Of a stretch of DNA of 64,000 bases, positions 50,434-60,048 are shown piece by piece. The translations under genes were made by a program, and so were the position numbers. This stretch comes from CAVVDY01 sp963815775. GTDB lineage: Bacteria > Acidobacteriota > Terriglobia > Terriglobales > Acidobacteriaceae. Below the pieces are notes generated by a model. It was not told where the DNA came from and ran no database searches. It worked only from the letters and a program-made list of their open reading frames with translations. Location: NCBI GenBank assembly GCA_963815775.1, contig CAWFIB010000025.1:368408-432407 (forward strand), written 5' to 3'. The first letter of the stretch is position 1; the number at the start of each line of letters is the position of its first letter.

Positions 50434-51945
50434 CGCGGCGCCGTGCCCACCGAGGCATTCGCCGAGGCCAGCAAGCTAAAGTTCAACCCGCCCGTGTCAT
50501 CCGTGCGGTATAGCCGCACCTGGCCGGCGTAGGCGATAGCCAGGTAGCCGCTGCCGTTGCTGGCGCCCTGCACCCGCGTCATTACTCCCACCCAGCTGCT
50601 AGCTCCCGGGTCCTGATCGTAGGTGATCTCGGCAAACTGGTCGGCTCCCAGCACCGGCTGTACCAGGCGAGCTCCGTCCAGCAGGTCCACCGCATAGGCC
50701 CCGTCATTCTTGCGCAGCGCACCCCAGGAGCCCGGCGTGTCCCACATCCCACCCTCGCGGAGCGGACTCTCTACGCCCAGGAAGCTGCTGCTCGCTGCCT
50801 GCCCGCCGGCCACGGAGAAATGGATCACAAAGTCGTCGGTATTGGCATTGCCGCTGGCGTCCTGGCAACGCACGTAGAAGCTGTAGCCGTTGCCGTCCGC
50901 CAGTCCGCTGACTGTGGTCGAGTGGGCCACGCTGCCGGTGTTGCTGAACAGGTTGGGCATCGAAGCAAAGGCGACGCCCGGAGTGGTGGCATAGCGGCAA
51001 GAGGCATTCTCGTCGGTGCTCAAGCTGAGCGTGGTCTGTCTGGTGCCCTCATTCAGTTCGCCTGTGGGCTGCCCATTGGAGCGCACCGGTGGTGTCCGGT
51101 CGCCCTCGGCCAGGCTGCCCGCCGCAAAGCTGAGAATCTTCATCGTCGGTCCGCCGAAGATCGCGGCCGCAATGCCCGGCTGCCCAATTGTGTAGCGGGC
51201 ATCGTTGAAGTTGATCAGCAGCACTCCGTTGAAGTACACCCGGTGCGTGCTGCCCTCCGATTCCATCCGCAAGCCTCGCGGCGCCGTGCCCACCGAGGCA
51301 TTCGCCGAGGCCAGCAAGCTAAAGTTCAACCCGCCCGTGTCATCGGTGCGGTATAGCCGCACCTGGCCGGCATAGGCGATGGCCAGGTAGCCGCTGCCAT
51401 TGCTGGCGCTCTGCACCCGCGTCATCACCCCTACCCAACTATTGGCCCCCGGGTCCTGATCGTAGGTGATCTCGGCAAACTGGTCGGCTCCCAGCACCGG
51501 CTGCACCAGCCGAGCTCCGTCCAGCAGATCCACCGCATAGGCCCCGTCATTTTTGCGCAGCGCACCCCAGGAGCCCGGCGTGTCCCAGATCCCACCCTCG
51601 CGGAGCGGACTCTCTACGCCCAGGAAGTTGCTGCTCGCTCCCTGCCCGCCAGCCACGGAGAAATGGATCACAAAGTCGTCGGTATTGGCATTGCTGCTGG
51701 CGTCCTGGCAACGCACGTAGAAGCTGTAGCCGTTGCCGTCCGCCAGTCCGCTGACTGTGGTCGAGTGGGCCACACTGCCGGTGTTGCTGAACAGGTTGGG
51801 CATCGAAGCAAAGGCGACGCCCGGAGTGGTGGCATAGCGGCAAGAGGCGTTCTCGTCGGTGCTCAAGCTGAGCGTGGTCTGTCTGGTGCCCTCATTCAGT
51901 TCGCCTGCGGGCTGCCCATTGGAGCGCACCGGTGGTGTCTGGTCG
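49415..51945 (-). repeat. Three tandem 843-bp coding repeats
   Basis: Copies run 51945-51103, 51102-50259 and 50258-49415 in reading direction. The spacing of the shared GGTGGTGTCYGGTCG boundary is 843 bases and then 844, the extra base being the frameshift at 50432. Each codes for 281 residues: a Cys-containing fibronectin-like domain and a LamG-like domain. The copies differ at only scattered positions, which indicates recent duplication or gene conversion. Confidence 0.9.
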
Positions 51946-54458
51946 CCCGCCCGGGCGACAGAAAAATTGATTAGATAATCATCGGCATTAGTGTTGCCGT
52001 CGGTGGTCTTGCAGCGCACGTAATAGCTGTACTCGTTGCCATCGCTCAGACCAGTCACGGTCGTGGAGTGGTTTGTCCCCCCGGTGACGCCGAACAGGTT
52101 GGGCATGGCCTCGAATGATAATCCTGCGGCTGCCGCATAACGGCAGGTGGCATCCTCGTCTGTGTCGAGGCTTAGGGTTGTCTGGCTCGTTCCTGCTTCC
52201 AGCGATCCGCTGGGCTGACCGTTCGATCGTCGCGGGCGATTGGTATACGAAACTCGGCGGATCGTGCCACCATTCAAATCGGCGTAGAACAGGTCTCCGC
52301 CCGGCCCGCTCTTGATATCCACCGGATTGCCGGCGCTGGAGAGAAAGTTCGCACGGGTCGACGGATCCGGCAAGCCGCCCGTTCCTTTGAACATTACCCA
52401 GATACGGTTCCTGAGGTAGTCGGAAAAGAAAAGCGCTCCCTGGTACGCCGGGGGATAGCTACCCGAGTCGTAGAAGGCTAGGCCGGAGATAGCCCCCTTG
52501 CCTATCTGCTCATCATCACCGTCTACGACGTGCTGCTGGTGGCCGTACTGGAAGTAGGGAAGCGTGACCGCGCCGGTTTGTGAATACAGCGAAGTACAAA
52601 TACTCGATCCAGAGTAGCCGGTGATGGCATCTCCTTCGTAGCAAGGCCATCCGAAGTTCTCCACGATGCCATCGGTAGAGTCCGGAATCCGGTCAATCTC
52701 CTCGTATCCGTTCCAGCCCCTGTCAGCGACCCACATCTCGTGCGTGTCAGGACGGAAAGTCAGATGTGGGCTCCTGAGCCCATACGCGATTATGCGCTGT
52801 TCATTGGTATCCACCGGTGCATCCAACTCGGCGTTCGCGTCGAGTGCGGTGACGGCCCCTTCCAGCCAGCCGCTGCCCCAACTGTGCTGCCGGTAGCCTC
52901 CTTGCACCCAGGTATGCGGAATGGATGCCGCCGTCAACTGGTCGTGCAGTTGCACCATATCCGTCGTCCAGGCGCTGTCATCTCCACTGATCCACAAGCG
53001 GTTCTTCGAGGTAAACGGCGCGCCATTTGTCGTTATGAGAGTGGGAATCTCATAATTGTCGAAGTTCTCCTCGGTGCCGAAGTTCAAAAGCATGTTGGGA
53101 AAGTTCGACATGTTGGTGAGCTGGGCCGGAGCATCCCAGGCTGCGGCCTCACTGAACACATTCGGGTGGCGGAGGATCAGGAACAGAGCGCCGTTGCCCG
53201 ATTTGCTGAATCCCAAAACAAAGCGTTGCGGAATCTTATCGTCCGTTGCAAAGCTGTCGCCGAACGGCACAAGGTCCTGAATAATGAAGCTCTCCATCCG
53301 GCGCGTTGGATCCGTTGTGTTGTCCCCATACCATGGCTCGTAGTTGAAAGAGGGAGCGATGAGGGTGAGATTGAAACGATTGGGAATGTCCAGCAAGCGG
53401 AGTTCTTCCAGCCCATCGCTCCAGTTGGAGTTCAGATTGGTGACCCCGGCTTCCACCGGCAGTACATAAAGGAAGCGCCGCGGCCGTCCCGGCGCTGGAT
53501 TGTCAGGTTCCAGGACCCTGACCGTCAGAGGTTGTGATCCCTGGAACACAGAGGTTACCGAATAACTCTTGACCCCGTTGGCGTCGACAGTGGGCTCACC
53601 GACCGTCATCGCTGTTTTCTCACGCAGCGGCTGGCCCGTGTCCGGCTGCACTCTGATGATCGCCCCATCTAGCGTTATCGGATCCGCGGGGGTGCGCAGG
53701 TCCTGGCTGCGCAAGGCTCCTCCTTCGTTCGGAGGATCGGGGCTGGGAACGTCGGTTTGCCCGATGTCCACGATGGTCGAACTGGCTCCGTCGCCGCCTC
53801 CTGCGTACAGAGCGCCGTCGGGACCAAAAACCAGGTTACCCACCGGTTGATCGGGGTAGTGTTGATACCAATCCTCGATGAGAACCTGCTCAGCCCCGGT
53901 CATGACATTTCCGTCTGCCTGAAGGCGCGACAGGCGGCCACCACCCACCTGGCCCTGATGGCTATACAGAACGTAGACATAGGGCACGTTCGGAAACCCT
54001 GGGGCCAGTGCCATGCCCAGCAAACCGCCATTGCCAGAGCCGTCCACATTCGATCGCAGGTCGGCAAAGGTGGTAGGGGTCTGAGCTCCGAGGTTGTCAA
54101 ACACCAGAATCAATCCGCTCTTCTCGGCCACAAAGACGCGACCATCTGAGGCGAACTGGAAGGAGGTTGGGTGGTCGAGGCCGCCAAGAACTACCGAATC
54201 CTGAAAGCCCGGTTGGCCGGACTGGGCGGGCGCCGAGGACGAGTAGAGCGTCAGAAAGAAAAACAGTACCAGCAGCGAGGAGATTCCCCGGAGCAGGAGA
54301 TTGGTTGGGCGAGGCCTAAATCGCTCCCTGTAAGGATGGAGCCGCGGGCGACCGTTAGCCGGATAAGCCGACAAGCCCAATGAGCAGGCCGTGGTATTCG
54401 CCCGCGAAATGCCTGCAACAGGCTGCCAAGCTCCTAACAGATCCATTGCGCCTCTCAT
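50205..54458 (-). CDS. Giant secreted protein: sugar-dehydrogenase propeller with nested esterase-like domain, then repeats
   Basis: The start ATG at 54458 follows an AGGCAGGAT site; an internal hydrophobic export signal (LLLRGISSLLVLFFFLTL) begins near residue 54. Next is a glucose/sorbosone dehydrogenase-like propeller (DHPTSFQFASDGRVFVAEKS; PVGNLVFGPDGALYAGGGDG), interrupted after LDGAIIRVQPDTG by about 255 residues (281-536) of an alpha/beta-hydrolase with a plausible triad: Ser418 (GFSKSG), Asp493 (SGDDS) and His525 (YRQHSWGSGW). The propeller then resumes at RIIAYGLRSPHLTFRP and VENFGWPCYEG. A diverged fibronectin-like unit and the 281-residue repeats follow. The frame is broken in the second repeat by an extra base at 50432; the last 76 residues of this frame are non-native. 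Likely role: extracellular carbohydrate binding and modification. Confidence 0.8.
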   Translation of the reverse strand: MRGAMDLLGAWQPVAGISRANTTACSLGLSAYPANGRPRLHPYRERFRPRPTNLLLRGISSLLVLFFFLTLYSSSAPAQSGQPGFQDSVVLGGLDHPTSFQFASDGRVFVAEKSGLILVFDNLGAQTPTTFADLRSNVDGSGNGGLLGMALAPGFPNVPYVYVLYSHQGQVGGGRLSRLQADGNVMTGAEQVLIEDWYQHYPDQPVGNLVFGPDGALYAGGGDGASSTIVDIGQTDVPSPDPPNEGGALRSQDLRTPADPITLDGAIIRVQPDTGQPLREKTAMTVGEPTVDANGVKSYSVTSVFQGSQPLTVRVLEPDNPAPGRPRRFLYVLPVEAGVTNLNSNWSDGLEELRLLDIPNRFNLTLIAPSFNYEPWYGDNTTDPTRRMESFIIQDLVPFGDSFATDDKIPQRFVLGFSKSGNGALFLILRHPNVFSEAAAWDAPAQLTNMSNFPNMLLNFGTEENFDNYEIPTLITTNGAPFTSKNRLWISGDDSAWTTDMVQLHDQLTAASIPHTWVQGGYRQHSWGSGWLEGAVTALDANAELDAPVDTNEQRIIAYGLRSPHLTFRPDTHEMWVADRGWNGYEEIDRIPDSTDGIVENFGWPCYEGDAITGYSGSSICTSLYSQTGAVTLPYFQYGHQQHVVDGDDEQIGKGAISGLAFYDSGSYPPAYQGALFFSDYLRNRIWVMFKGTGGLPDPSTRANFLSSAGNPVDIKSGPGGDLFYADLNGGTIRRVSYTNRPRRSNGQPSGSLEAGTSQTTLSLDTDEDATCRYAAAAGLSFEAMPNLFGVTGGTNHSTTVTGLSDGNEYSYYVRCKTTDGNTNADDYLINFSVARAGDQTPPVRSNGQPAGELNEGTRQTTLSLSTDENASCRYATTPGVAFASMPNLFSNTGSVAHSTTVSGLADGNGYSFYVRCQDASSNANTDDFVIHFSVAGGQGASSNFLGVESPLREGGIWDTPGSWGALRKNDGAYAVDLLDGARLVQPVLGADQFAEITYDQDPGANSWVGVMTRVQSASNGSGYLAIAYAGQVRLYRTDDTGGLNFSLLASANASVGTAPRGLRMESEGSTHRVYFNGVLLINFNDARYTIGQPGIAAAIFGGPTMKILSFAAGSLAEGDRTPPVRSNGQPTGELNEGTRQTTLSLSTDENASCRYATTPGVAFASMPNLFSNTGSVAHSTTVSGLADGNGYSFYVRCQDASGNANTDDFVIHFSVAGGQAASSSFLGVESPLREGGMWDTPGSWGALRKNDGAYAVDLLDGARLVQPVLGADQFAEITYDQDPGASSWVGVMTRVQGASNGSGYLAIAYAGQVRLYRTDDTGGLNFSLLASANASVGTAPRRLANGIGGQHAPGVLQRSAADQLHRRPLHGRAAGDCGCDLRRTDDEDSHLCGGQPGRRRPDTTGALQWAAHRRTE

Positions 54459-54697
54459 ATCCTGCCTCTCTGCATTCGTCTTGCGAGGGGGCGTTCTCTC
54501 TACGAGGCTCCTCCTTGCCCTGTTCGCGCATGGCCCCGTTTGTACGTTCGCTTCAAAGCCCTGGGCTGTCAAGACTGTTAGTTTTTGCAACCGGTTGCAA
54601 ACTATTGCAACGACTAGCTAAGCCCCTTGATTGCTGTTGATTGTGTGGCGCCTGGAGGTTAATGCCGCTGTTCCCTAGACGGTACTCGGATTTAGGT

Positions 54698-57478
54698 TCA
54701 CCGAGCGCGCGTACTGGTTTCGTAAACCAGCGTTGCGGGTTCAATGTGTGGCTGCAGCATGGAAGGCGAAAAGGACCTGCTAAGCAGCAGGCTGGCGAAC
54801 TCGTCAGCAGGCAGGGGCCTACTGAAATAGTAGCCTTGTGCCTCGTCGCACTGATGGGCACGCAGAAACGCAAGCTGCTCCTTACTCTCCACTCCTTCGG
54901 CAATGACCTTTAGGTTCAGGCCTTTTCCCATGCGGATGATGGTTGCGGCGAGCTCTGCGTTGCGCGGGGTCTCTGCCATGGTTCGAATAAACGAACGATC
55001 AATTTTCAATTTATAGACGGGAAGGTCTTTCAGATAGCTCAGACTGGAATATCCGGTGCCAAAGTCATCGATGGATAATCGCAGCCCCATCCCGGCTAAA
55101 GCTTCCAGCACGGAAAGGGTTTTGCGGGTATTTGAAAGCAGTATGCCTTCTGTGATCTCCAATTCCAGATGTTGAGCAGCGAGCCGGTTTGCTGCCAGCA
55201 CTTTCCGCACCACCTGAAGAAACCGGTCGTCCAGCAGTTGGGCTGCTGATACGTTCACCGCGATGGATGGAATCGGAAGATCCTGCTCGTGCCATTGACG
55301 GAGCTGCGCGCAAGCCGCATTGAGTACCCATTCGCCGATGGGAATGATTAGGCCGTTGTTTTCCGCCAACTCGATGAATCGGCTCGGCGCGACCTGTCCG
55401 AGTTCGGCGTTGTACCACCGTAGCAATGCTTCTGCTCCGATAATTTCTTCCGTGGCAATGTTCACCAGCGGCTGGTAGACGAGAGAAAACTCGTGCTTCC
55501 CAAGCGCAGCCTGCAGTTGCCTTTCCATGCCCAGGCGTTCCACTACCCGAGCATTCAGCTCCGGCACGAAGAACTGAACACTATTCCGCCCGCTCTCTTT
55601 AGCGCTGTACATCGCCAGATCGGCATTTCTGAGAAGAGTTTCACTATCCGGCCCATGATCAGGGAACAGGCTGATGCCGATGCTGCAGCTGGTAGGAAGT
55701 AAGTGGCCTTGGATCACGAATTCACGCTTGAGTTCTTCCCGAATGCGATTCGCTGCTGCCTTTGCATGGGAAGCCCCGGTGGAACCCGTCAAGACGCAGG
55801 CAAACTCGTCTCCTCCCACCCGAGCGACACCATGGGGCTGGTTGAGACAATCCTGTAATCGTTGGCCGACCTCCTTCAGCAGAAGATCTCCGATGGCGTG
55901 CCCGAGCGAATCGTTGATGATCTTGAAGTTGTCCAGGTCAATCCAAAGCACCGCGAGGGCTTCTCCGCGAGCCTTCGCCTTGACCAGGGCATTGGCCAGC
56001 AGCTCCTCAAGCCAAGTGCGATTGGGCAGCCCGGTAAGCGCATCGTGGTAAGCCAGGAACCGCACTCGCTCCTCGGCCGCCTTACGGTCGCTTATGTCCT
56101 GCACCGTGCCTTCGTGATAGATCTCCCCTTTCGCATCGGTCAGCGCGCGCATGTTCAGCAAGATAGTACGCTGCCGGCCATCTCTGACCTTTACGTTTAA
56201 CTCGAAATCATGGACCTCGGTATGCGTTTTGAGCTGGTGGAGCAATTCGTCGCGCCGCCGCAAATCGCTGTAGAGTTGAATTGCCGAACGACAATGCCTT
56301 TGGAATTCTTCGGGCGATGAGAAGCCGGCCATTCTCGCGACCGCCGGGTTCACCGAGATGAAGTCTCCGTTGGGCCTCGTCTGCCAAATACCGAGCACGG
56401 CATTTTCGAAGATGCCGCGATACTTTGCTTCGGCAGCCTGAAGTGCTTTCTCGGCCAGTTTCCTCTCACTAACATCTTGCTTAATCGCCACGTAGTGACT
56501 GATCGCTCCCCTCTGCGAACGGACAGGGGCAATGGTCATTTCCGCGGGATATAGGCTCCCATCCTTTTTGCGATTGACGATTTCCCCGTGCCAGACCTTT
56601 CCGGCTGTAATCGTATTCCAAAGCGACGCATAGAAGGCAGCGTCCTGCTCACCGGAGTTCAGAATCCGCGGATTTGTTCCGATTACCTCTTCCGCCGCAT
56701 AGCCCGTCATATGCGTGAACGCCCGATTCACCCACAGTATGGCCCCCCGATTGTCGGTGAGCACTACCGCATTGCCTGCTTCCTGAAGTGCAGTCGCATG
56801 CAGGCGAAGGCGTTCCTCCGCCTGCTTGCGCTCGTCAATATCCATTGCAATACCCGAAACCTTGAGCCGCTGCCCCTCCAAGCCAAAGAAAGCTCGCCCC
56901 CTGATCCAGATCCAGTGCACGGAACCGTCGCTCCATAACGCGCGATGCTCATAGGTAAACTCCGGGTGGTCCGGAGAAGGCCCCGCCAGGGCCTTGGCCA
57001 TTCCTTCTCTGTCCTCAGGATGAACTGCATTCATCAAAACCGCCATGTCCGCTGGCGAATTGGGCCTCAGGCCCAAAAGCTGCTTTGCGGTGCTGGACCA
57101 GACCTGTTGGTCGTGTACACAGTCCCATTCAAAAAACCCTATCCTGGCGGCCTCGACCGCCATCGCAATCCGCTCTTCACTTCTGCGAAGCTGATCTTCA
57201 ATCTCTCCCCGTGCCACAGTCTCAGAGCGGGCCTTCGCTATGGCTTGCTGGCGCTGGTTCGCCTCGACACTCAACGCCAATTGCAACCGCTCATCGCGGC
57301 GCTGCAGAATGAGGCTCAACAATACCGTCAGAATGGTGACAAATGCGATCGTGATCAGGTGAGAAGTCCAAATTCTGACACTGGGGTTGATCAGCTGCTT
57401 TACCGTCTCATACAGGGACATCCCGCAGGCCGTAGCCAGCCCCAGTGTGATTAACCGTGCTGTGCGGTTCTTAAGCAT
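54698..57478 (-). CDS. PAS-GGDEF-EAL c-di-GMP signalling protein
   Basis: A 926-residue protein with two N-terminal membrane helices (about 8-28 and 38-60), a short coiled coil, three PAS domains (roughly 100-225, 226-350, 350-475), a GGDEF domain with intact RVGGDEFACV and an EAL domain with EALLRW and LSIDDFGTGYSSLSYLK. Both catalytic signatures are preserved, so it could make or break c-di-GMP. No RxxD inhibition site is seen five residues before GGDEF. The nearby polysaccharide operon is a plausible target of c-di-GMP control, but nothing in the sequence links them. Confidence 0.93.
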   Translation of the reverse strand: MLKNRTARLITLGLATACGMSLYETVKQLINPSVRIWTSHLITIAFVTILTVLLSLILQRRDERLQLALSVEANQRQQAIAKARSETVARGEIEDQLRRSEERIAMAVEAARIGFFEWDCVHDQQVWSSTAKQLLGLRPNSPADMAVLMNAVHPEDREGMAKALAGPSPDHPEFTYEHRALWSDGSVHWIWIRGRAFFGLEGQRLKVSGIAMDIDERKQAEERLRLHATALQEAGNAVVLTDNRGAILWVNRAFTHMTGYAAEEVIGTNPRILNSGEQDAAFYASLWNTITAGKVWHGEIVNRKKDGSLYPAEMTIAPVRSQRGAISHYVAIKQDVSERKLAEKALQAAEAKYRGIFENAVLGIWQTRPNGDFISVNPAVARMAGFSSPEEFQRHCRSAIQLYSDLRRRDELLHQLKTHTEVHDFELNVKVRDGRQRTILLNMRALTDAKGEIYHEGTVQDISDRKAAEERVRFLAYHDALTGLPNRTWLEELLANALVKAKARGEALAVLWIDLDNFKIINDSLGHAIGDLLLKEVGQRLQDCLNQPHGVARVGGDEFACVLTGSTGASHAKAAANRIREELKREFVIQGHLLPTSCSIGISLFPDHGPDSETLLRNADLAMYSAKESGRNSVQFFVPELNARVVERLGMERQLQAALGKHEFSLVYQPLVNIATEEIIGAEALLRWYNAELGQVAPSRFIELAENNGLIIPIGEWVLNAACAQLRQWHEQDLPIPSIAVNVSAAQLLDDRFLQVVRKVLAANRLAAQHLELEITEGILLSNTRKTLSVLEALAGMGLRLSIDDFGTGYSSLSYLKDLPVYKLKIDRSFIRTMAETPRNAELAATIIRMGKGLNLKVIAEGVESKEQLAFLRAHQCDEAQGYYFSRPLPADEFASLLLSRSFSPSMLQPHIEPATLVYETSTRAR

Positions 57479-57855
57479 CGGAAACTCACCTCAGGGGATC
57501 TGACCGATGAGCTGCCTTCGCGGGGCCCACTCCAGACCTCCGGACACTGCTCCTTGGATCGCAGTACCTTCTCCAATCCACTATCGGCCTCTGGCATGAC
57601 ACACCGATATGGAAGCGGCGTGCCAATCCGTCGGCCGTCCTCTTTCTTATCGGCCTGACTGAGACGATGGTTGAGCCAGGGTCGCCAACCATAGCGATGG
57701 TCGTGGCCGGCAAAGGGTCAGTTTGAAAACAGACCCTTCGTAAAAATATGCAGATGGGGCAAGGAGACCGATTGGGTGGCGCGATCTATGCCGACCGTGT
57801 TGCGATTCAGTCTGACATCTCGGCAGTCGGTCGGCTACCTGTCGCCAGCGAAGAA
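57479..57855. other. Intergenic region between the GGDEF-EAL gene and the encapsulin gene
   Basis: Both flanking genes are on the minus strand. I see no gene. There are short palindromic words (CCAAC-CATAGCGATGG near 57690; ATGGTT repeats near 57670) that could fold in the leader of the GGDEF-EAL gene, but no GEMM-type c-di-GMP riboswitch core (GGCAAACC or ACGCAAAGC) is present. Confidence 0.4.
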
Positions 57856-58674
57856 TCAGCCCTTCTTCGACTTCGCAGGAGGATTCAGCATGACCGCCGC
57901 CTCTGACGTGAGGAAGAGGAAGGTAAACGTCTCCTGCAAATATAGGGTGACGGCCGCATCAGTATGCTTCAGGTAGCCGACGGAGACGTCCTGTCCAATG
58001 TGCAAGTCGAAATCGCCGCCGCGCGTGGTCAACACGCAAGCGCCCCGAATGCCCGGCGCCCAGACGATCTTGTCCTCGACCAGCCGTCTGACATGTTCCA
58101 GCACCGGGTAGCCTTGGTCACTGGTCTCGGCCAGCGCCGTATAAACATTGGCATCCAGTAGCACCGCATACGGCCCGTTGACGCCCTGCAGCCGCAAGCG
58201 GCTCAGGCCCTGTGCGATGGCGTCTGGGTAGGCTCGCACATCGGAGGGGAGCGGGATGGCAGGATTGCTGCTCCCTTGCCGAACGCCGACGATTCCAGCG
58301 GCGGAATAGCCTTCAAATATGGCGCCGTCTTCAGCATAGGCGAGCCGGCGCGCACCAATCTTTGCCGGCTCCCAGTCAGAGTCGTTCGCGCCACGCTCGA
58401 CATCGTCAATTGCCTGGCGATCCAGTTCAAACGGAACACGCAGCTCGACCAGTGCCTTTACCTCGCGTTGCCGGGAGAGGACACCGTCTCCCGGAGTCGT
58501 GATCGTGAGCAGATGTCCGGTGCCAACCGCGGAGAGACCTGTGCCCGAGGGCCCATGCACATCCACCACTCGCCGTCCTGCGATGTGACGCTTGAAGGTG
58601 CGCGATACTTCCTCTTCGATCTGCGCCCAGGCGGCGTCGGAGATCGGGGCAAGCTCTCGATGCAGATTATTCAT
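57856..58674 (-). CDS. Encapsulin shell protein (family 1)
   Basis: A 272-residue HK97-fold shell protein of the encapsulin/linocin family, which self-assembles into protein nanocompartments. The N-terminus (MNNLHRELAPISDAAWAQIE) and the segments RRVVDVHGPSGTGLSAVGTG, GANDSDWEPAKIGARRLAYAEDGAIFEGY and VLEHVRRLVEDKIVWAPG are typical. The gene follows the DyP peroxidase gene with an eight-base overlap; that protein ends in a cargo-loading peptide, so the two form a compartment and its cargo. Confidence 0.95.
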   Translation of the reverse strand: MNNLHRELAPISDAAWAQIEEEVSRTFKRHIAGRRVVDVHGPSGTGLSAVGTGHLLTITTPGDGVLSRQREVKALVELRVPFELDRQAIDDVERGANDSDWEPAKIGARRLAYAEDGAIFEGYSAAGIVGVRQGSSNPAIPLPSDVRAYPDAIAQGLSRLRLQGVNGPYAVLLDANVYTALAETSDQGYPVLEHVRRLVEDKIVWAPGIRGACVLTTRGGDFDLHIGQDVSVGYLKHTDAAVTLYLQETFTFLFLTSEAAVMLNPPAKSKKG

Positions 58675-59734
58675 GAGGGATCTCTCCTTTCAGGGAACCA
58701 ATACCCAGCGAGCCGTCACTCTTGCGCCCGGGAGCAGCGGCTTGGGCCTGCTGCTCGGTGGGAGCTGTCGCAGGCTGATCATTCGCGGTACCTTCCAGAA
58801 ACGTTAGAGAGGGCACAAAGAACAGGTTTCCAGTCACAGCACGACTGAAGTCGAGCAGCCGGTCGTAATTGCCCGGTGGACGGCCAATGAACATGTTCTC
58901 CAGCATTTCCTCAATCGTGCCGGGCGATCGGCTGTAGCCGATGAAATAGGTGCCAAACTCAGCTTCGCCAACCCGGCCGAAGGGCATATTATCGCGCAGG
59001 ATCTGGACCTCCTGCCCATCCTTGACGATGGTTGTGAGCGCGTTGTGCGCCGAGGTTGGTTTCACGGAATCGTCCAATTCAATATCAGATAGTTTGGTGC
59101 GCCCAATAATGCGCTCTTGCGCCTCGGTGCTCAGCGCGTTCCATCCTGCCAGGTCGTGAAGATACTTTTGCACGATGACATAGCTGCCACCTGCGAACGC
59201 GGGGTCCTCCTCGCCGATGAGCACGGAGTCCACTGCCGCTTGTCCGGTAGGATTCTCCGTTCCATCGACAAAGCCAAGGAGGTCGCGGGTATCGAAGTAG
59301 CGGAATCCGTGCACCTCATCCTCCACCGCGACGGCTGAACCGAGGCTTGCCATGATTTGCGTTGCCAGCTCGAAGCACAAATCGATGCGCTCCGCGCGGA
59401 TGTGAAACAGCAAATCGCCCGGAGTCGCCACGGCATGTCTGTTTCCTGCCTGGATCTCACGGAAGGGATGTAGCTCCGCCGGTCGTGGTGATCCAAATAG
59501 ACCGTCCCATGCTTCTGACCCGATGCCCATAACGCAAGAGAGCCTGCCGTCAATGTCACGGAAACCCACCGCGCGCAACAGGGCAGATAAGTCTCCGCAG
59601 AAAGACCGAACTGTCGCGTAATTCTCAGGACCCGGATTGATTGTCACTACGAGGAAGATCGCGGCGCGAGTCAGGGAGCCGGCTACTGTTTGTGCGACGG
59701 CCGGTGCCGCCACTCTGATGGGCTTAGAGGTCAT
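58667..59734 (-). CDS. DyP-type heme peroxidase, encapsulin cargo
   Basis: A 355-residue dye-decolourising peroxidase. The distal Asp157 lies in GFVDGTENPTG, the proximal heme ligand is His230 (PTSAHNALT) and Arg247 (ILRDNMPFG) completes the active site. After a Pro/Ala/Gln linker the C-terminus reads DGSLGIGSLKG (340-350), the classic targeting peptide that docks cargo inside encapsulins. It is the first gene of the pair with the shell protein. Confidence 0.95.
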   Translation of the reverse strand: MTSKPIRVAAPAVAQTVAGSLTRAAIFLVVTINPGPENYATVRSFCGDLSALLRAVGFRDIDGRLSCVMGIGSEAWDGLFGSPRPAELHPFREIQAGNRHAVATPGDLLFHIRAERIDLCFELATQIMASLGSAVAVEDEVHGFRYFDTRDLLGFVDGTENPTGQAAVDSVLIGEEDPAFAGGSYVIVQKYLHDLAGWNALSTEAQERIIGRTKLSDIELDDSVKPTSAHNALTTIVKDGQEVQILRDNMPFGRVGEAEFGTYFIGYSRSPGTIEEMLENMFIGRPPGNYDRLLDFSRAVTGNLFFVPSLTFLEGTANDQPATAPTEQQAQAAAPGRKSDGSLGIGSLKGEIPHE

Positions 59735-60048
59735 GGGCGCATCGTAGCGAGCACCCCGGCTCGCTTTGTAAAACCAATGCTAAGTCCGGAATATCGCCGT
59801 TTCGCACGGCAACCTCGCGAAAAGTAAGCCTATCATCAGCTCCGGAAGGGTGTCCACGCCGATCGCCGCTGATGGCTTGTGATGTTAGAACTCTGTTTAG
59901 CCAGCTTCCGTGGGCCAGATGTTAACCTCTCCTGCAATGAGACCCGGGGACCGATTTTAGAGCTTTGGAATATTCTGACTAGGACCAGAATGAAGCGGCT
60001 GAACCTTATGATGATCATGTCGGCAGCTTCTGATCGGGGAACAGACGC
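59735..60048. other. Intergenic region between the DyP gene and the TonB-receptor remnant
   Basis: The flanking genes diverge. No gene, clear promoter or repeat is recognisable. Promoters for the DyP-encapsulin operon (minus strand) and for the receptor remnant (plus strand) would be here. Confidence 0.35.

Noticed and set aside
49415..51945. Repeat block as a possible CRISPR or mobile element
   Set aside because: The repeats are 843 bases long, in frame and coding for protein domains, with no spacers and no terminal inverted repeats.
57479..57855. Possible c-di-GMP riboswitch ahead of the GGDEF-EAL gene
   Set aside because: The conserved GEMM cores GGCAAACC and ACGCAAAGC are missing on both strands.
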